Shown here piece after piece: positions 7,218 to 14,293 of a stretch of 41,468 bases of DNA. Both the position numbers and the translations under genes were made by a program. The notes beneath the pieces were generated by a model. That model was not told where the DNA came from. It did not search any database and saw only the letters and a program-made list of their open reading frames with translations. Origin of the DNA: Haloferax sp. Q22. Its GTDB lineage: Archaea > Halobacteriota > Halobacteria > Halobacteriales > Haloferacaceae. How positions within the stretch are numbered: position 1 is the stretch's first letter; each line of letters starts with the position of its first letter. Location of the stretch: NCBI RefSeq assembly GCF_001482285.1, contig NZ_LOEP01000020.1, positions 1-41,468 on the forward strand, given 5' to 3'.

Positions 7218-7439
7218 TCAGGTATCTTCTGACCGAAGCTCGCTGGCTCGGTCATCGAGCCGGCGAAGGATCTGGACGCGTTGCTGGTGGGTGTTCTCGT
7301 AGGCGACGCACGCTCGCAGCGTCTCCATGTCGTTGATCGTCGCGATGCCGGCGTTGATAAGTCGCGTATTCGGTGGGTCGAGACGCTGTTCTGGGGACAG
7401 TTCGCTCGAATCTGGATCGTGCTCTTCTGTATCGCTCAC
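7218..7439 (-). CDS. Unknown small protein, 73 aa
   Basis: Starts MSDTEEHDPD. The second half (RLINAGIATINDMETLRACVAYENTH...) reads as a helical segment resembling short haloarchaeal proteins of plasmid-type regions. No family assignment. A clear leader hairpin lies upstream at 7455-7479. Confidence 0.6.
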   Translation of the reverse strand: MSDTEEHDPDSSELSPEQRLDPPNTRLINAGIATINDMETLRACVAYENTHQQRVQILRRLDDRASELRSEDT

Positions 7440-7454
7440 TCCTGGTCGCCTCCA

Positions 7455-7479
7455 CGCCTCCTGAGGCGACGAAAAACAG
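7455..7479 (-). promoter_or_regulatory. Leader hairpin upstream of 7439 gene
   Basis: CGCCTC 7455-7460 pairs with GAGGCG 7463-7468 across a 2-nt loop, then ACGAAAAACAG. It lies between the stop of the 7490-7765 gene and ATG 7439. Confidence 0.6.
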
Positions 7480-7489
7480 CACCCGCCCG

Positions 7490-7765
7490 CTACTCGTCGT
7501 CTCCTGGTTGGATCTGGCGAGCGTCCTCGGCGAGGTCGTGGATGTACTCCCGAAGCGTCTCCATGTCCTCACGGGCGTCTTCGAGCGTTTTCGCCTTCAC
7601 TTTCGCTGTGACCTTATCCTGATCGCGGGTGCCAGTGCCGCGAGTGAGCTTCACGGTGAGGGAGACCCCGACATCGCTTCGCTCGACGTACTCAGTAGGA
7701 GTCTGTTGCGCACTGTTGTCGGTCGATTCTGCGTTCGTACGGGACTGCTGTGTGTGTTCTGGCAT
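7490..7765 (-). CDS. Unknown conserved-type haloarchaeal protein (DUF7389-like), 91 aa
   Basis: Contains YVERSDVGVSLTVKLTRGTG followed by TRDQDKVTAKVKAKTLEDAR and a C-terminal helix. From memory this matches a small haloarchaeal family annotated as DUF7389. The first 30 residues are Ser/Thr/Gln-rich. Only 17 bp separate it from the stop of the upstream gene, with no hairpin between, so it is probably co-transcribed with 7783-8187. Confidence 0.7.
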   Translation of the reverse strand: MPEHTQQSRTNAESTDNSAQQTPTEYVERSDVGVSLTVKLTRGTGTRDQDKVTAKVKAKTLEDAREDMETLREYIHDLAEDARQIQPGDDE

Positions 7766-7782
7766 GGATTGCTCTCTGAACG

Positions 7783-8187
7783 TTAGTTGACGGATGGTGC
7801 GACTGGTTCGTCGACTGTCTCACGAAGGGCTGCATCGATCTCACGCCCGGTGAGTCGCCAGCAGCCGTCTGGTTCTGTACACTCCAGCTGGCTCACGACC
7901 TTGGTCTTGAATTCCATGTACTCCTCGAGGGCGACGTCCTTGTCGTCAGTGTAGTCGAGGAGGAGCGCGAGCGCGAGCTGGGCTGGCCCGCTGCCAGCGT
8001 ATCCCCAGCTGAATCCGCTCGGACTGTGATTCGCCAACTCGAGACTTCGATCGAGTGTGAGCTGTTCCTGGTCAGGCTGTTTCTCGACGATGGTGCGGCC
8101 TCGACGACGGTAGCCGACATAGACGACATCGGCGTTACCCGAGGCCCGTGACTGTTCGAGCGAGTTTGAGTTCGTGAATCCACTCAT
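7783..8187 (-). CDS. DUF6166-like unknown protein, 134 aa
   Basis: The start is ATG 8187 (MSGFTNSNSLEQ). The motif set DVVYVGYRRRGRTIVEKQ, ELANHSPSGFSWGYAGSGPA and QLALALLLDYTDD matches from memory the DUF6166 family, common in haloarchaeal plasmids and proviruses. No known activity. The upstream in-frame ATG at 8226 would place the start inside the leader hairpin and was rejected. It is the first gene of a short operon with 7490-7765. Confidence 0.75.
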   Translation of the reverse strand: MSGFTNSNSLEQSRASGNADVVYVGYRRRGRTIVEKQPDQEQLTLDRSLELANHSPSGFSWGYAGSGPAQLALALLLDYTDDKDVALEEYMEFKTKVVSQLECTEPDGCWRLTGREIDAALRETVDEPVAPSVN

Positions 8188-8214
8188 AGGTCTGTTCGCG
8201 GGTTGCTCGTTCGA

Positions 8215-8245
8215 GCACCCCCGCACCCCTCTGGGGGCGACAAAC
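8215..8245 (-). promoter_or_regulatory. Leader hairpin upstream of 8187 gene
   Basis: Two C-runs (8218-8222 and 8226-8229) can each pair with one G-run at 8233-8237, followed by CGACAAAC. This two-against-one arrangement recurs at 28055-28083. Confidence 0.55.
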
Positions 8246-8311
8246 CTCTCTCTGCGGTCGCTGAATCGTCGAGTGCAGACCTATACCGAACTCAGCACAA
8301 GGAGACCGAGA

Positions 8312-8680
8312 TCAGGTACACGACGTCTCTTGGAGATAGTCTTCGCCCCAGGCATCCATCGCTTTGATGACGGGTTCAAGTGAGGCACCTTGATCGGTCA
8401 GGGAGTACTCCACCCGGAACGGTTTCTCGCTCACGATCGCTCGATTCACGAGACCATTGTCTTCCAGATCCTCAAGACTGCTCGAAAGCACGGTACTGGA
8501 GATCGACTCGATTTCGTCTTTGAGCGCATTGAACCCGAGCGGGCCGTGTGCAAGCAGCCGGTGGACGATGACCGGATGCCACTTCTTCCCGATGAGGTGG
8601 GCTGTACACGTCACCGTACACCAGTCGTCGTCAGCACACCACGACGCAACGCACTCTTCGTCTTCGATGGCTCTACTCAT
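8312..8680 (-). CDS. HxlR-family winged-helix regulator
   Basis: 122 aa. The HxlR signature is clear: HLIGKKWHPVIVHRLLAHGP, GFNALKDEIESISSTVLSSS and a wing with YSLTDQGASLEPVI. Cysteines near the N-terminus (C10, C15, C21, C25) could sense redox state or metals, as in thiol-responsive HxlR proteins. It is divergent from the DoxX gene; an AT-rich stretch TAATAATAGG near 8704-8713 lies about 28 bp before ATG 8680 and is a plausible TATA box. It probably controls the redox island to the right, which is inferred from position only. Confidence 0.88.
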   Translation of the reverse strand: MSRAIEDEECVASWCADDDWCTVTCTAHLIGKKWHPVIVHRLLAHGPLGFNALKDEIESISSTVLSSSLEDLEDNGLVNRAIVSEKPFRVEYSLTDQGASLEPVIKAMDAWGEDYLQETSCT

Positions 8681-8833
8681 TCGTTACTCGCGATAGTGAA
8701 TGTGGACCTATTATTACTATGTTACTAAGTCACCATACCAGAGTAGGTACGTTTCCCTAAGCCAATCAGGAAACAGTACCTCCTCAGTGCGAGCTTCGCT
8801 GACGCTTATTCGGGTTCTGGGACACTGCCAACT

Positions 8834-9241
8834 ATGGAAAGCGCATCCGTCGATCGTATCGAGTCGGTACGGCAGTCAGTCCCGGAGTGGGTTCACACCG
8901 GGCTTCGGCTCGTCCTCGTCGCGCTCGTCGCGAAACCGGCGCTGAGTAAGGTCGTTACCTACGGGAGTTCAGTCTCGTTTTTCGACGCCATCGGCATGCC
9001 TGCTCCTGCACTGATGGTCGTCGTCGCCGGATTCATCGAAGTGGCAGCGGTGGTACTCCTCCTCGTCGGCATTGGGGAACGAGTCGCGGCTGTTTCCCTG
9101 GTTCCGGTGATGCTCGTCGCGATTCTGTACGTTGGGCCCGACTGGAAGAACCTTGGCGTCCTCTTCGGAGCGATGGGACTCCTTGTCTTGGTGACTGATT
9201 TCGACGCCATCTGGCACTCCGTTGATCGCAGACCTGGTTAG
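8834..9241 (+). CDS. DoxX-family membrane protein
   Basis: 135 aa with four hydrophobic helices and the DoxX pattern (LRLVLVALVAKPALSKVVTY, then FIEVAAVVLLLVGIGERVAA). DoxX proteins are small membrane proteins linked to quinone or thiol redox reactions. GCTTATTCGG at about 8805-8814 lies about 26 bp before ATG 8834, fitting a leaderless transcript. It heads a plus-strand run of redox and transport genes and is divergent from an HxlR regulator. Confidence 0.85.
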   Translation: MESASVDRIESVRQSVPEWVHTGLRLVLVALVAKPALSKVVTYGSSVSFFDAIGMPAPALMVVVAGFIEVAAVVLLLVGIGERVAAVSLVPVMLVAILYVGPDWKNLGVLFGAMGLLVLVTDFDAIWHSVDRRPG

Positions 9242-9281
9242 GTCGCGCTCACTCAGTGCGGATTGTTGAGTTCGTCAGGCA

Positions 9282-9302
9282 GGGCTTGTCTTAGCCTTAT
9301 TT
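9282..9302 (+). promoter_or_regulatory. Shared-type promoter, CTTGTCTTAGC box (copy 1)
   Basis: GGCTTGTCTTAGCCTTATTT lies about 25-30 bp before GTG 9326. The same CTTGTCTTAGC-(C/T)TTA core recurs at 9833-9850, before the Rdx gene, suggesting common regulation. Confidence 0.5.
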
Positions 9303-9325
9303 GGTCGCTTACGGTCTCTTCGAGT

Positions 9326-9793
9326 GTGACACAACATAGACTCCGAGCGGGGTTTGGCTACGGTGTCGTCGCGACGATCGCGATGTCCATCCTCATGCTC
9401 CTCGCGCTGATCTCCGGGAACTCTCCGATGCCCCAGCCAATTCCAAAAGCGGTGGTCGCCCACCTCTTCGGAAGCGGCCTCTCGAAACCGCTACTGATGG
9501 TACTCGCTGTGGGCCTCCATCTCGGCTATGGTGGCGTCTTCGGCGCGCTTCTCGCACGAATTGCACGGCCCGTGACGATTGGGAAGGGCCTCGCGCTCGG
9601 CATCGGGCTCTGGGTCCTGATGCAGGTCACGTTCCTGCCGTTCCTCGGCTGGGGACTATTCGGAACGGCGATCACGCCGAAGATCGCGGTTGCCACGCTC
9701 GTCCTGCATCTCGTGTACGGCGGCGTTCTCGGCTGGGCGCTGGACCGCGACGGAGCGTCGATGAGTGGAGACTCGGTCACGACCGCTGACTGA
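9326..9793 (+). CDS. Four-helix membrane protein (DUF6789-like)
   Basis: 155 aa from GTG 9326 (VTQHRLRAGFGYGV). An ATG-type start upstream at 9263 would precede the promoter and adds an unrelated sequence, so the GTG is preferred. Four hydrophobic segments are visible (GVVATIAMSILMLLALISG, LLMVLAVGLHLGYGGVFGAL, LALGIGLWVLMQVTFLPFLG, IAVATLVLHLVYGGVLGWAL). From memory it resembles the haloarchaeal DUF6789 family. Function unknown; it lies in a redox gene run. Confidence 0.75.
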   Translation: MTQHRLRAGFGYGVVATIAMSILMLLALISGNSPMPQPIPKAVVAHLFGSGLSKPLLMVLAVGLHLGYGGVFGALLARIARPVTIGKGLALGIGLWVLMQVTFLPFLGWGLFGTAITPKIAVATLVLHLVYGGVLGWALDRDGASMSGDSVTTAD

Positions 9794-9802
9794 GGTGAGC
9801 CG

Positions 9803-9820
9803 GGTTAGCTCGCGCTAACC
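9803..9820. promoter_or_regulatory. Palindrome GGTTAGC-TCGC-GCTAACC
   Basis: A perfect 7-bp inverted repeat with a 4-nt spacer between the DUF6789-like gene and the Rdx promoter. It could be an operator for one of the two HxlR regulators or a 3' hairpin. Confidence 0.5.
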
Positions 9821-9832
9821 GGGTAAGGAAAC

Positions 9833-9850
9833 CCTTGTCTTAGCTTTACG
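9833..9850 (+). promoter_or_regulatory. Shared-type promoter, CTTGTCTTAGC box (copy 2)
   Basis: CCCTTGTCTTAGCTTTAC repeats the core of 9282-9302 and lies about 30 bp before ATG 9879. Confidence 0.5.
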
Positions 9851-9878
9851 GCGATTGCAGCCCGAGTCGTGAGTAGGT

Positions 9879-10127
9879 ATGACCACCGTCGACATCGAAT
9901 ACTGTGTTCCGTGTGGATTGCTCGAGCCTGCGATTGAAACCCAGACGCGGCTGCTGACCGAGTTCGGCCAGGATCTGGACGGGGTCACACTCACCCCTGG
10001 CCACGGTGGCGTCTTCGTCGTGACCGCCGATGACGAGACGATCTGGGACAAAGAGGTACACGGGGCTGACCTCGACCTGGACCTCATCGTCGAGGCGATC
10101 GATGACCGACTCCCGGCAGAAGCCTGA
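9879..10127 (+). CDS. Rdx/SelT-SelW-SelH-like thiol redox protein
   Basis: 82 aa, small thioredoxin-fold protein of the Rdx family. The signature is IEYCVPCGLLEPA near the N-terminus (CxxC at residues 9-12) followed by a GGVFVVTADDETIWDKE-type strand pair, as in SelW-like proteins. It is expected to be cytosolic and to use the CxxC pair in thiol-disulfide exchange. The next gene starts 17 bp downstream, forming an operon with a glutaredoxin/GST-N protein. Confidence 0.85.
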   Translation: MTTVDIEYCVPCGLLEPAIETQTRLLTEFGQDLDGVTLTPGHGGVFVVTADDETIWDKEVHGADLDLDLIVEAIDDRLPAEA

Positions 10128-10143
10128 TCACTTCCTATACAAA

Positions 10144-10398
10144 ATGCTCGAACTCTATCAGGCAGAGGGCTGTGGGTATTCGCAGACGGTTCGCGAGGCG
10201 CTGACCGATCTCGGCGTCTCGTACGTCATCCACAATCCGCGAACCGCTGCGGGCGAGACGCGGAACGACCAGACGCACGACGAACTCGTCACCCTCGGCG
10301 GTCAGGACCAGATTCCGTTCCTCGTGGACCACCAGCGCGGCGTCACGATGTACGAAAGCGACGACATCGTCGACTACCTGAACACGCATTATGGGTAA
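10144..10398 (+). CDS. Glutaredoxin / GST N-terminal-like protein
   Basis: 84 aa from ATG 10144, preceded by TACAAA and lying 16 bp after the Rdx stop. It has the thioredoxin-fold features of the GST N-terminal domain: LYQAEGCGYSQTVREALTDL with a single active-site-like cysteine, a cis-Pro DQIPFLVD segment and YESDDIVDYLNTHY. The second cysteine of classical glutaredoxins is missing, so a monothiol mechanism is likely. It probably acts with the adjacent Rdx protein. The frame extends upstream to 10030, but that part overlaps the Rdx gene and is not used. Confidence 0.85.
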   Translation: MLELYQAEGCGYSQTVREALTDLGVSYVIHNPRTAAGETRNDQTHDELVTLGGQDQIPFLVDHQRGVTMYESDDIVDYLNTHYG

Positions 10399-10607
10399 CG
10401 CAACACCAGTAACCGAGTATCTTTGTCAGTCTCCATGAGTGGGGCCAGCTTGCTCAAGAGACGCTGCTGGTAGCATCCGACGAGACTCCCCCTCAACGTC
10501 GCATAACTCTCTCGGCCGGCAGTCTGTAACTACTGCCCATTTCAGGAATCCAGTCGCAATGCAGAATACAAACGACCAAACCACGGATGGGCGAACTGCC
10601 TTCATTG

Positions 10608-11531
10608 ATGTCGGATAGCGTCGTGACTCGTGCTGCGGCTCTCGTCGACGAGTATCTACTGCTCTGGGTGCTGCTCTCGGTTGTCGTCGGGCTAGTCGTT
10701 CCGTCAGTGGCCGTCCTCACGCCGCTGTCGACGCCGATTCTCGCCATCATGATTGGCGCAGTTTCGCTGACGCTCGCGCCCGAACGATTCCGACAGCTCC
10801 GTGGACGAGCGCTGCTCGTGATTCTCGTCGTCCAGACCGGGATGCCGCTGCTCGCGTTTGCCATCGCCCGGATACTTGGTCTCAGTCCTGCGCTCACAGC
10901 CGGCTTCGTGGTCCTCGGCGCGGTGACGCCCGAGCTTGTGACGCCGACGATGACCGAACTCAGCGGCGGCGATACCGCGCTCTCGACGGTAGTTCTCGTC
11001 GTCGTCGGCCTCGGTACGCTCGTGATCGTCCCGGGCGTCGTCACCGTATTCCTGGGAGAATCAGTCACAGTTGAGCCGGTGCTTATCGTCGAACAGCTGT
11101 TGCTCGCGGTGGTCATCCCGATGAGTCTCGCTGTTGCGGCCCGGTATCGGTGGCCCGACCGCATCGGCCGATACGACGAGCTCTATCCATCCGTGTCGGG
11201 GCTCATGGTGATCCTCATTATCGGCATCGTCGCGGCGGCGAACGCCTCACTCGTTCGCGACGGCGGGAGCGTCCTTCTCCTCGTCGCGGCCGCTGCGGTC
11301 GTTCTCAACTGTAGTGGCTACGTTGCTGGCTGGCTCGTCAGCTGGAACTTCACGCGGGGCGAACGCATCGCCGCAACGCTATCGATTGGAATGCGCGACT
11401 TCGCTGTCGCAGCCGCCCTCCTCGTTGGTGCGGGCTTTCCCACTGCAGCTACACTTCCTGCCGTTGTCTTCGGCATCGTCGAGATGACAACGAGTGCCGG
11501 ACTCGCGAAGTGGTTTCGTCGCTCGCGGTAG
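10608..11531 (+). CDS. BASS/arsenite-permease-like transporter (BART superfamily)
   Basis: About 307 aa from ATG 10608; an in-frame ATG at 10587 is also possible. It has nine or ten hydrophobic helices and the BASS-family patterns GAVTPELVTPTMTELSGGDTA and IAATLSIGMRDFAVAAALLV near the C-terminus, where substrate-binding re-entrant segments lie. The transported solute is unknown; sulfur compounds, organic anions or metalloids are options. Position after thiol-redox genes and before a Cys-Cys protein makes a sulfur or metalloid role plausible, but that is inference. Confidence 0.8.
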   Translation: MSDSVVTRAAALVDEYLLLWVLLSVVVGLVVPSVAVLTPLSTPILAIMIGAVSLTLAPERFRQLRGRALLVILVVQTGMPLLAFAIARILGLSPALTAGFVVLGAVTPELVTPTMTELSGGDTALSTVVLVVVGLGTLVIVPGVVTVFLGESVTVEPVLIVEQLLLAVVIPMSLAVAARYRWPDRIGRYDELYPSVSGLMVILIIGIVAAANASLVRDGGSVLLLVAAAAVVLNCSGYVAGWLVSWNFTRGERIAATLSIGMRDFAVAAALLVGAGFPTAATLPAVVFGIVEMTTSAGLAKWFRRSR

Positions 11532-11534
11532 GCC

Positions 11535-11900
11535 TTAGCTGCAGTCGTCCTGTGTCTCTGCCCATTCGAGGAGTGGATCGAGTCGCTCACGAAGTTCGTC
11601 ACCTTTCTCGGTGAGCTCGTATTCGACGCGGGGTGGAATCTCTGCATACTGTTCTCGAGAGAGCAGCCCTGCCTCGACGAGGTCATCGAGACGGGTGGAT
11701 AGTGTCGAACTGCTCACCTCGCCGAAGGTCTCCGCGATTGCGCCATATCTCGCTGGGCCGATCGCGCCGACGACGCAGATCACCTGCATCGCGTACCGCC
11801 GACTGAGCAGATCCATCACGCCGCCCAACGGGCAGTAGCAAGTAGTCTCTGTGTTCTGTATCTCTGGGACGTCAGGTGACGAATCTGGTGTTTCTGCCAT
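11535..11900 (-). CDS. HxlR-family winged-helix regulator (second)
   Basis: 121 aa from ATG 11900 (MAETPDSSPDVPE). Features: TTCYCPLGGVMDLLSRRYAM, GEVSSSTLSTRLDDLVEAGL and wing VEYELTEKGDELRERL. It has N-terminal cysteines in CYCP, typical of thiol or metal sensing. The longer frame to 12077 overlaps the divergent gene and was rejected. Its 3' end faces the BASS gene with 3 bp between stops, so the two transcripts converge. The 79-bp divergent space to 11980 should contain operators for both. Confidence 0.85.
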   Translation of the reverse strand: MAETPDSSPDVPEIQNTETTCYCPLGGVMDLLSRRYAMQVICVVGAIGPARYGAIAETFGEVSSSTLSTRLDDLVEAGLLSREQYAEIPPRVEYELTEKGDELRERLDPLLEWAETQDDCS

Positions 11901-11935
11901 AGCTTTCGTTCGCCGCACTTGGTCCAATGATTCGG

Positions 11936-11966
11936 ACTTGACAGTATAAACACTGCCGTGTTCAAA
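11936..11966. promoter_or_regulatory. Divergent promoter with imperfect dyad
   Basis: ACTTGACAGTATAAACACTG followed by CCGTGTTCAAAGT forms an imperfect dyad around the GTATAAAC TATA-like box, about 30 bp before ATG 11980. A candidate HxlR operator. Confidence 0.4.
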
Positions 11967-11979
11967 GTAATTGTGTGTC

Positions 11980-12318
11980 ATGAGCCAAAACGACTCGTCA
12001 CGAGAGGTTGCATGTACGCTCACCGACGAACAGGAGCGAGAGCGAAGTGAGAAGGTTCGGTCGCGTCTCATCACCACCTATCTCGGGTTTGAGGAGTGCG
12101 AAAACGGCGTGACAATTCGGTTCGACGGAGCTGACGAGGCGCTCATCGCAGCTGCGCAATTCATCTCGGCAGAGTTGCAGTGTTGTGCGTTTGCCGAGTA
12201 CGAGCTCACAGTGTCGCCACCGTACGAGGAGACGGTGCTGACCATCACCGGCCCCGACGGAACGCGACAGCTGTTCCGCGACGGACTGATTGATCGACTC
12301 GAGGGCGAGACAGCATAG
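11980..12318 (+). CDS. Unknown protein with Cys-Cys motif, 112 aa
   Basis: From ATG 11980 (MSQNDSSREVACTL). The middle holds AAAQFISAELQCCAFAEYEL followed by TVSPPYEETVLTITGPDGTR. The CC-x-F and TGP-(D/E)-G pattern is shared, from memory, with small bacterial proteins encoded next to heavy-metal regulators such as MerR-type loci. A metal or thiol-related role is possible. It is divergent from the second HxlR regulator and belongs with the redox/transport island. Confidence 0.65.
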   Translation: MSQNDSSREVACTLTDEQERERSEKVRSRLITTYLGFEECENGVTIRFDGADEALIAAAQFISAELQCCAFAEYELTVSPPYEETVLTITGPDGTRQLFRDGLIDRLEGETA

Positions 12319-12337
12319 GCGACTACTCTACAACGAA

Positions 12338-12360
12338 CCACTCGATCGACTACCGAGTGG
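12338..12360. terminator. Hairpin between convergent genes
   Basis: CCACTCG 12338-12344 pairs with CGAGTGG 12354-12360 between two convergent genes. A bidirectional 3'-end hairpin is plausible; no long T-tract follows. Confidence 0.35.
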
Positions 12361-12375
12361 ATTCTTCGGGAGTGC

Positions 12376-12771
12376 CTACGCGAGGTGAGACACCTCAGCA
12401 GGTTCTTCGATGTCGTCGAACTCACCGCGCTCGACCGGTTCCCAGTCCTCTCCGGGTGCTGGACTCCACCAGTCGACCTCGTAGGCACCTGGTGCGCCGA
12501 AAATTTTCACCCTCGACGACCCGTCAGGCAGGTCACGACGATGTTTTTCGTCGACGTGGAGATTCCAGGTCGTGTCGGTATCGAAGCAGGCGAGGACGGC
12601 CTCTTCGTAGCCACGGTCCTCATGTGATTCTTGGAGTTCAACCTGCGTGTTGCAGTGCTTGCAGAACACCCCCTCGAAGGGGATGTGGCTGAACACCTCG
12701 TGCCCACAGACGGGACACCAGAGGAACTCGAACAGTGCTTCGCAGTGGCGGTCGATGACATCCAGACTCAT
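12376..12771 (-). CDS. Zinc-ribbon protein (DUF7567-like), 131 aa
   Basis: From ATG 12771 (MSLDVIDRHCEALFEF). Zinc ribbon: CPVCGHEVF...FCKHCNTQVE at about residues 19-42. The C-terminal half is Trp-rich (VDWWSPAPGEDWEPVERGEF). From memory this corresponds to a haloarchaeal family annotated DUF7567 that is usually found beside the family of the next upstream gene. Function unknown. A leader hairpin lies upstream. Confidence 0.75.
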   Translation of the reverse strand: MSLDVIDRHCEALFEFLWCPVCGHEVFSHIPFEGVFCKHCNTQVELQESHEDRGYEEAVLACFDTDTTWNLHVDEKHRRDLPDGSSRVKIFGAPGAYEVDWWSPAPGEDWEPVERGEFDDIEEPAEVSHLA

Positions 12772-12795
12772 TTGTGGATCTGGCCGTGTGACTCG

Positions 12796-12823
12796 GGCCA
12801 CCCCTTCCTGCCCCAGAAAAACA
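12796..12823 (-). promoter_or_regulatory. Leader hairpin upstream of 12771 gene
   Basis: GGGC 12796-12799 with GCCC 12810-12813 and an AGAAAAACAC tail. The stem is weaker than in most copies, but the tail matches. Confidence 0.4.
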
Positions 12824-12846
12824 CCCCCGCTGGACGTTCAGTGACC

Positions 12847-13212
12847 TCAGCGTTCAGCGTCGTAGACGACCTCCGAGCGAGCTTCGTAGCCACAATCGGG
12901 ACAGTCGAACCAGCGCTGTACCTTCGCCCCGTCAGCTGCCTTCTCACCGACGAGAACGTCGTCGTTCGGGCACTCAGGGCAGCTCAACTCGGGGAGTGGT
13001 CTGTCTCGAAGAGCGTCCCGAAAGACTGTCGCCTGCTTCGTCTCGAAGCCACGTGACCAGACCGGGTAGCCGTCGACGAGGATTGCTGTCCGCCACTTGT
13101 ACCGGTAGGAGTCCGGTGCACGATGGAGAACCGCTCGGGCTCCAGTCTCGGTGTTTCGATACACGAGCGACGGCGTTCGACTCTCCCGTGTCCAGTTGGT
13201 GATTCGGGGCAT
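12847..13212 (-). CDS. Zinc-ribbon protein (DUF7568-like), 121 aa
   Basis: Starts MPRITNWTRESRTPS. N-terminal half is a beta-rich domain (GARAVLHRAPDSYRYKWRTA, then VDGYPVWSRGFETKQ). The C-terminal half carries CPECPNDDVLV...FDCPDCGYEA, a four-Cys zinc ribbon. From memory similar proteins are annotated DUF7568. It starts 3 bp after the stop of 13216-13665, so both form one operon. Confidence 0.75.
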   Translation of the reverse strand: MPRITNWTRESRTPSLVYRNTETGARAVLHRAPDSYRYKWRTAILVDGYPVWSRGFETKQATVFRDALRDRPLPELSCPECPNDDVLVGEKAADGAKVQRWFDCPDCGYEARSEVVYDAER

Positions 13213-13215
13213 CGG

Positions 13216-13665
13216 TTAGAAGTGGACGTCGGCGGGGACGATCCAGAGGTCTTCACTCTCTTCGAGGAGTCGATCCAGCTGTCCGCGATGCCGGATGCCG
13301 GTCGCGTGCTGGTCGTACAGGAACACCGACGGCCCGTCGTACGCACCGACTTGGTGGAACGCGTGCCGAGAGAGGTTCTCATCGCGCATGATTTCCTCGT
13401 CGGAGAGTTCGTTGATGGCTTCCTTTACGCGTTCGAGATTGCGCTCGAACTCTTCTTTCGTCGCTTCCCACCCTTGGTCGAGTAGGTCCTGCCCATCGTC
13501 CGAGTCAACGGGGGCTGCGGTCGGTAACTCACCCCATCGAGCCTTGCCCGCAACCGTCGTGTTCTCCTCGTCGAAGGACACATAGTAGTCGAACACCGTC
13601 TTCCCAGTGGCCAACGCGTCGTTCTGTGTCGATGCCTCTACCAGTGCGTAAATGACCATGTGCAT
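13216..13665 (-). CDS. Unknown conserved-type haloarchaeal protein, 149 aa
   Basis: Start MHMVIYALVEASTQND; the third-codon ATG at 13659 is equally possible. Sequence features: YALVEASTQNDALATGKTVF, then FDYYVSFDEENTTVAGKARW and a C-terminal DLWIVPADVHF. No catalytic motif recognised; similar proteins occur in haloarchaeal mobile regions (memory). It heads an operon with 12847-13212 and is preceded by a strong 8-bp leader hairpin. Confidence 0.75.
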   Translation of the reverse strand: MHMVIYALVEASTQNDALATGKTVFDYYVSFDEENTTVAGKARWGELPTAAPVDSDDGQDLLDQGWEATKEEFERNLERVKEAINELSDEEIMRDENLSRHAFHQVGAYDGPSVFLYDQHATGIRHRGQLDRLLEESEDLWIVPADVHF

Positions 13666-13721
13666 CGGTTTTCACCTTCGTCTGCCGACGCACGCGACTG
13701 CACACTGCCTCGCTACGTGAT

Positions 13722-13755
13722 GCGCCGGCACCCATCGCCGGCGCTCAAAAAATAG
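13722..13755 (-). promoter_or_regulatory. Leader hairpin upstream of 13665 gene
   Basis: Perfect stem GCGCCGGC 13722-13729 with GCCGGCGC 13737-13744, then TCAAAAAATAG. The best copy of the leader family. Confidence 0.7.
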
Positions 13756-13770
13756 TACTGACGATGCTGG

Positions 13771-14211
13771 CTAGACGTTCTCGAACTCCGACTGGCGGTC
13801 CTCCTCCTCGACGCTGATCGTCAGGTCTCCGCTCTCGTAGTCGGCCTCGAACTCAACTGAGAACGTATCCGAGTTATAGGCGGCGTGGTATGCACGATGT
13901 CGCTTGAGCGACCCGGTCGCCTTGAAGTGGAAGAAGGCAGCAGCTGTGTACGGCTTGCTTGCTGTTTCGACCTGTGCTTCGACTGACGCCGGGAGTGCGA
14001 TGTGCGGTGTGTCACTGTCGATTCCGGCGGCGAAGGCTCGAGCTTCGTCGACGCTTGCTTGCGAATGTGCTGGCGTCTCACCGTTCAACACATTCACGGG
14101 TGTTTCCGTCTCGTCTGTGAATAGTACGTCTTCGAAGGTGTGAGTGCCAAGAATCGCGTCTGGGCTCAGCTCACACTCCTCAAACGGATCGTTCGATGGT
14201 TGTTCAGACAT
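13771..14211 (-). CDS. Unknown acidic protein, 146 aa
   Basis: From ATG 14211 (MSEQPSNDPFEECEL). Contains ARAFAAGIDSDTPHIALPAS and YTAAAFFHFKATGSLKRHRA, then a strand-rich acidic tail (FSVEFEADYESGDLTISVEE). No recognised family, signal or metal motif. The in-frame ATG at 14241 lies in the leader hairpin. Two leader stems lie just upstream. Confidence 0.7.
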   Translation of the reverse strand: MSEQPSNDPFEECELSPDAILGTHTFEDVLFTDETETPVNVLNGETPAHSQASVDEARAFAAGIDSDTPHIALPASVEAQVETASKPYTAAAFFHFKATGSLKRHRAYHAAYNSDTFSVEFEADYESGDLTISVEEEDRQSEFENV

Positions 14212-14221
14212 TGAATCACGA

Positions 14222-14260
14222 AGCCCTGAGGGCTCAGTCATTCAGCCCTCGAAAAACAGG
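14222..14260 (-). promoter_or_regulatory. Leader hairpins upstream of 14211 gene
   Basis: GAGGGCT at 14228-14234 can pair with AGCCCT at 14222-14227 or AGCCCTC at 14244-14250, followed by GAAAAACAGG. Mutually exclusive folds again. Confidence 0.55.
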
Positions 14261-14293
14261 ATCTTCGCATCTCGCGGGGAGATTGATTTTCAG

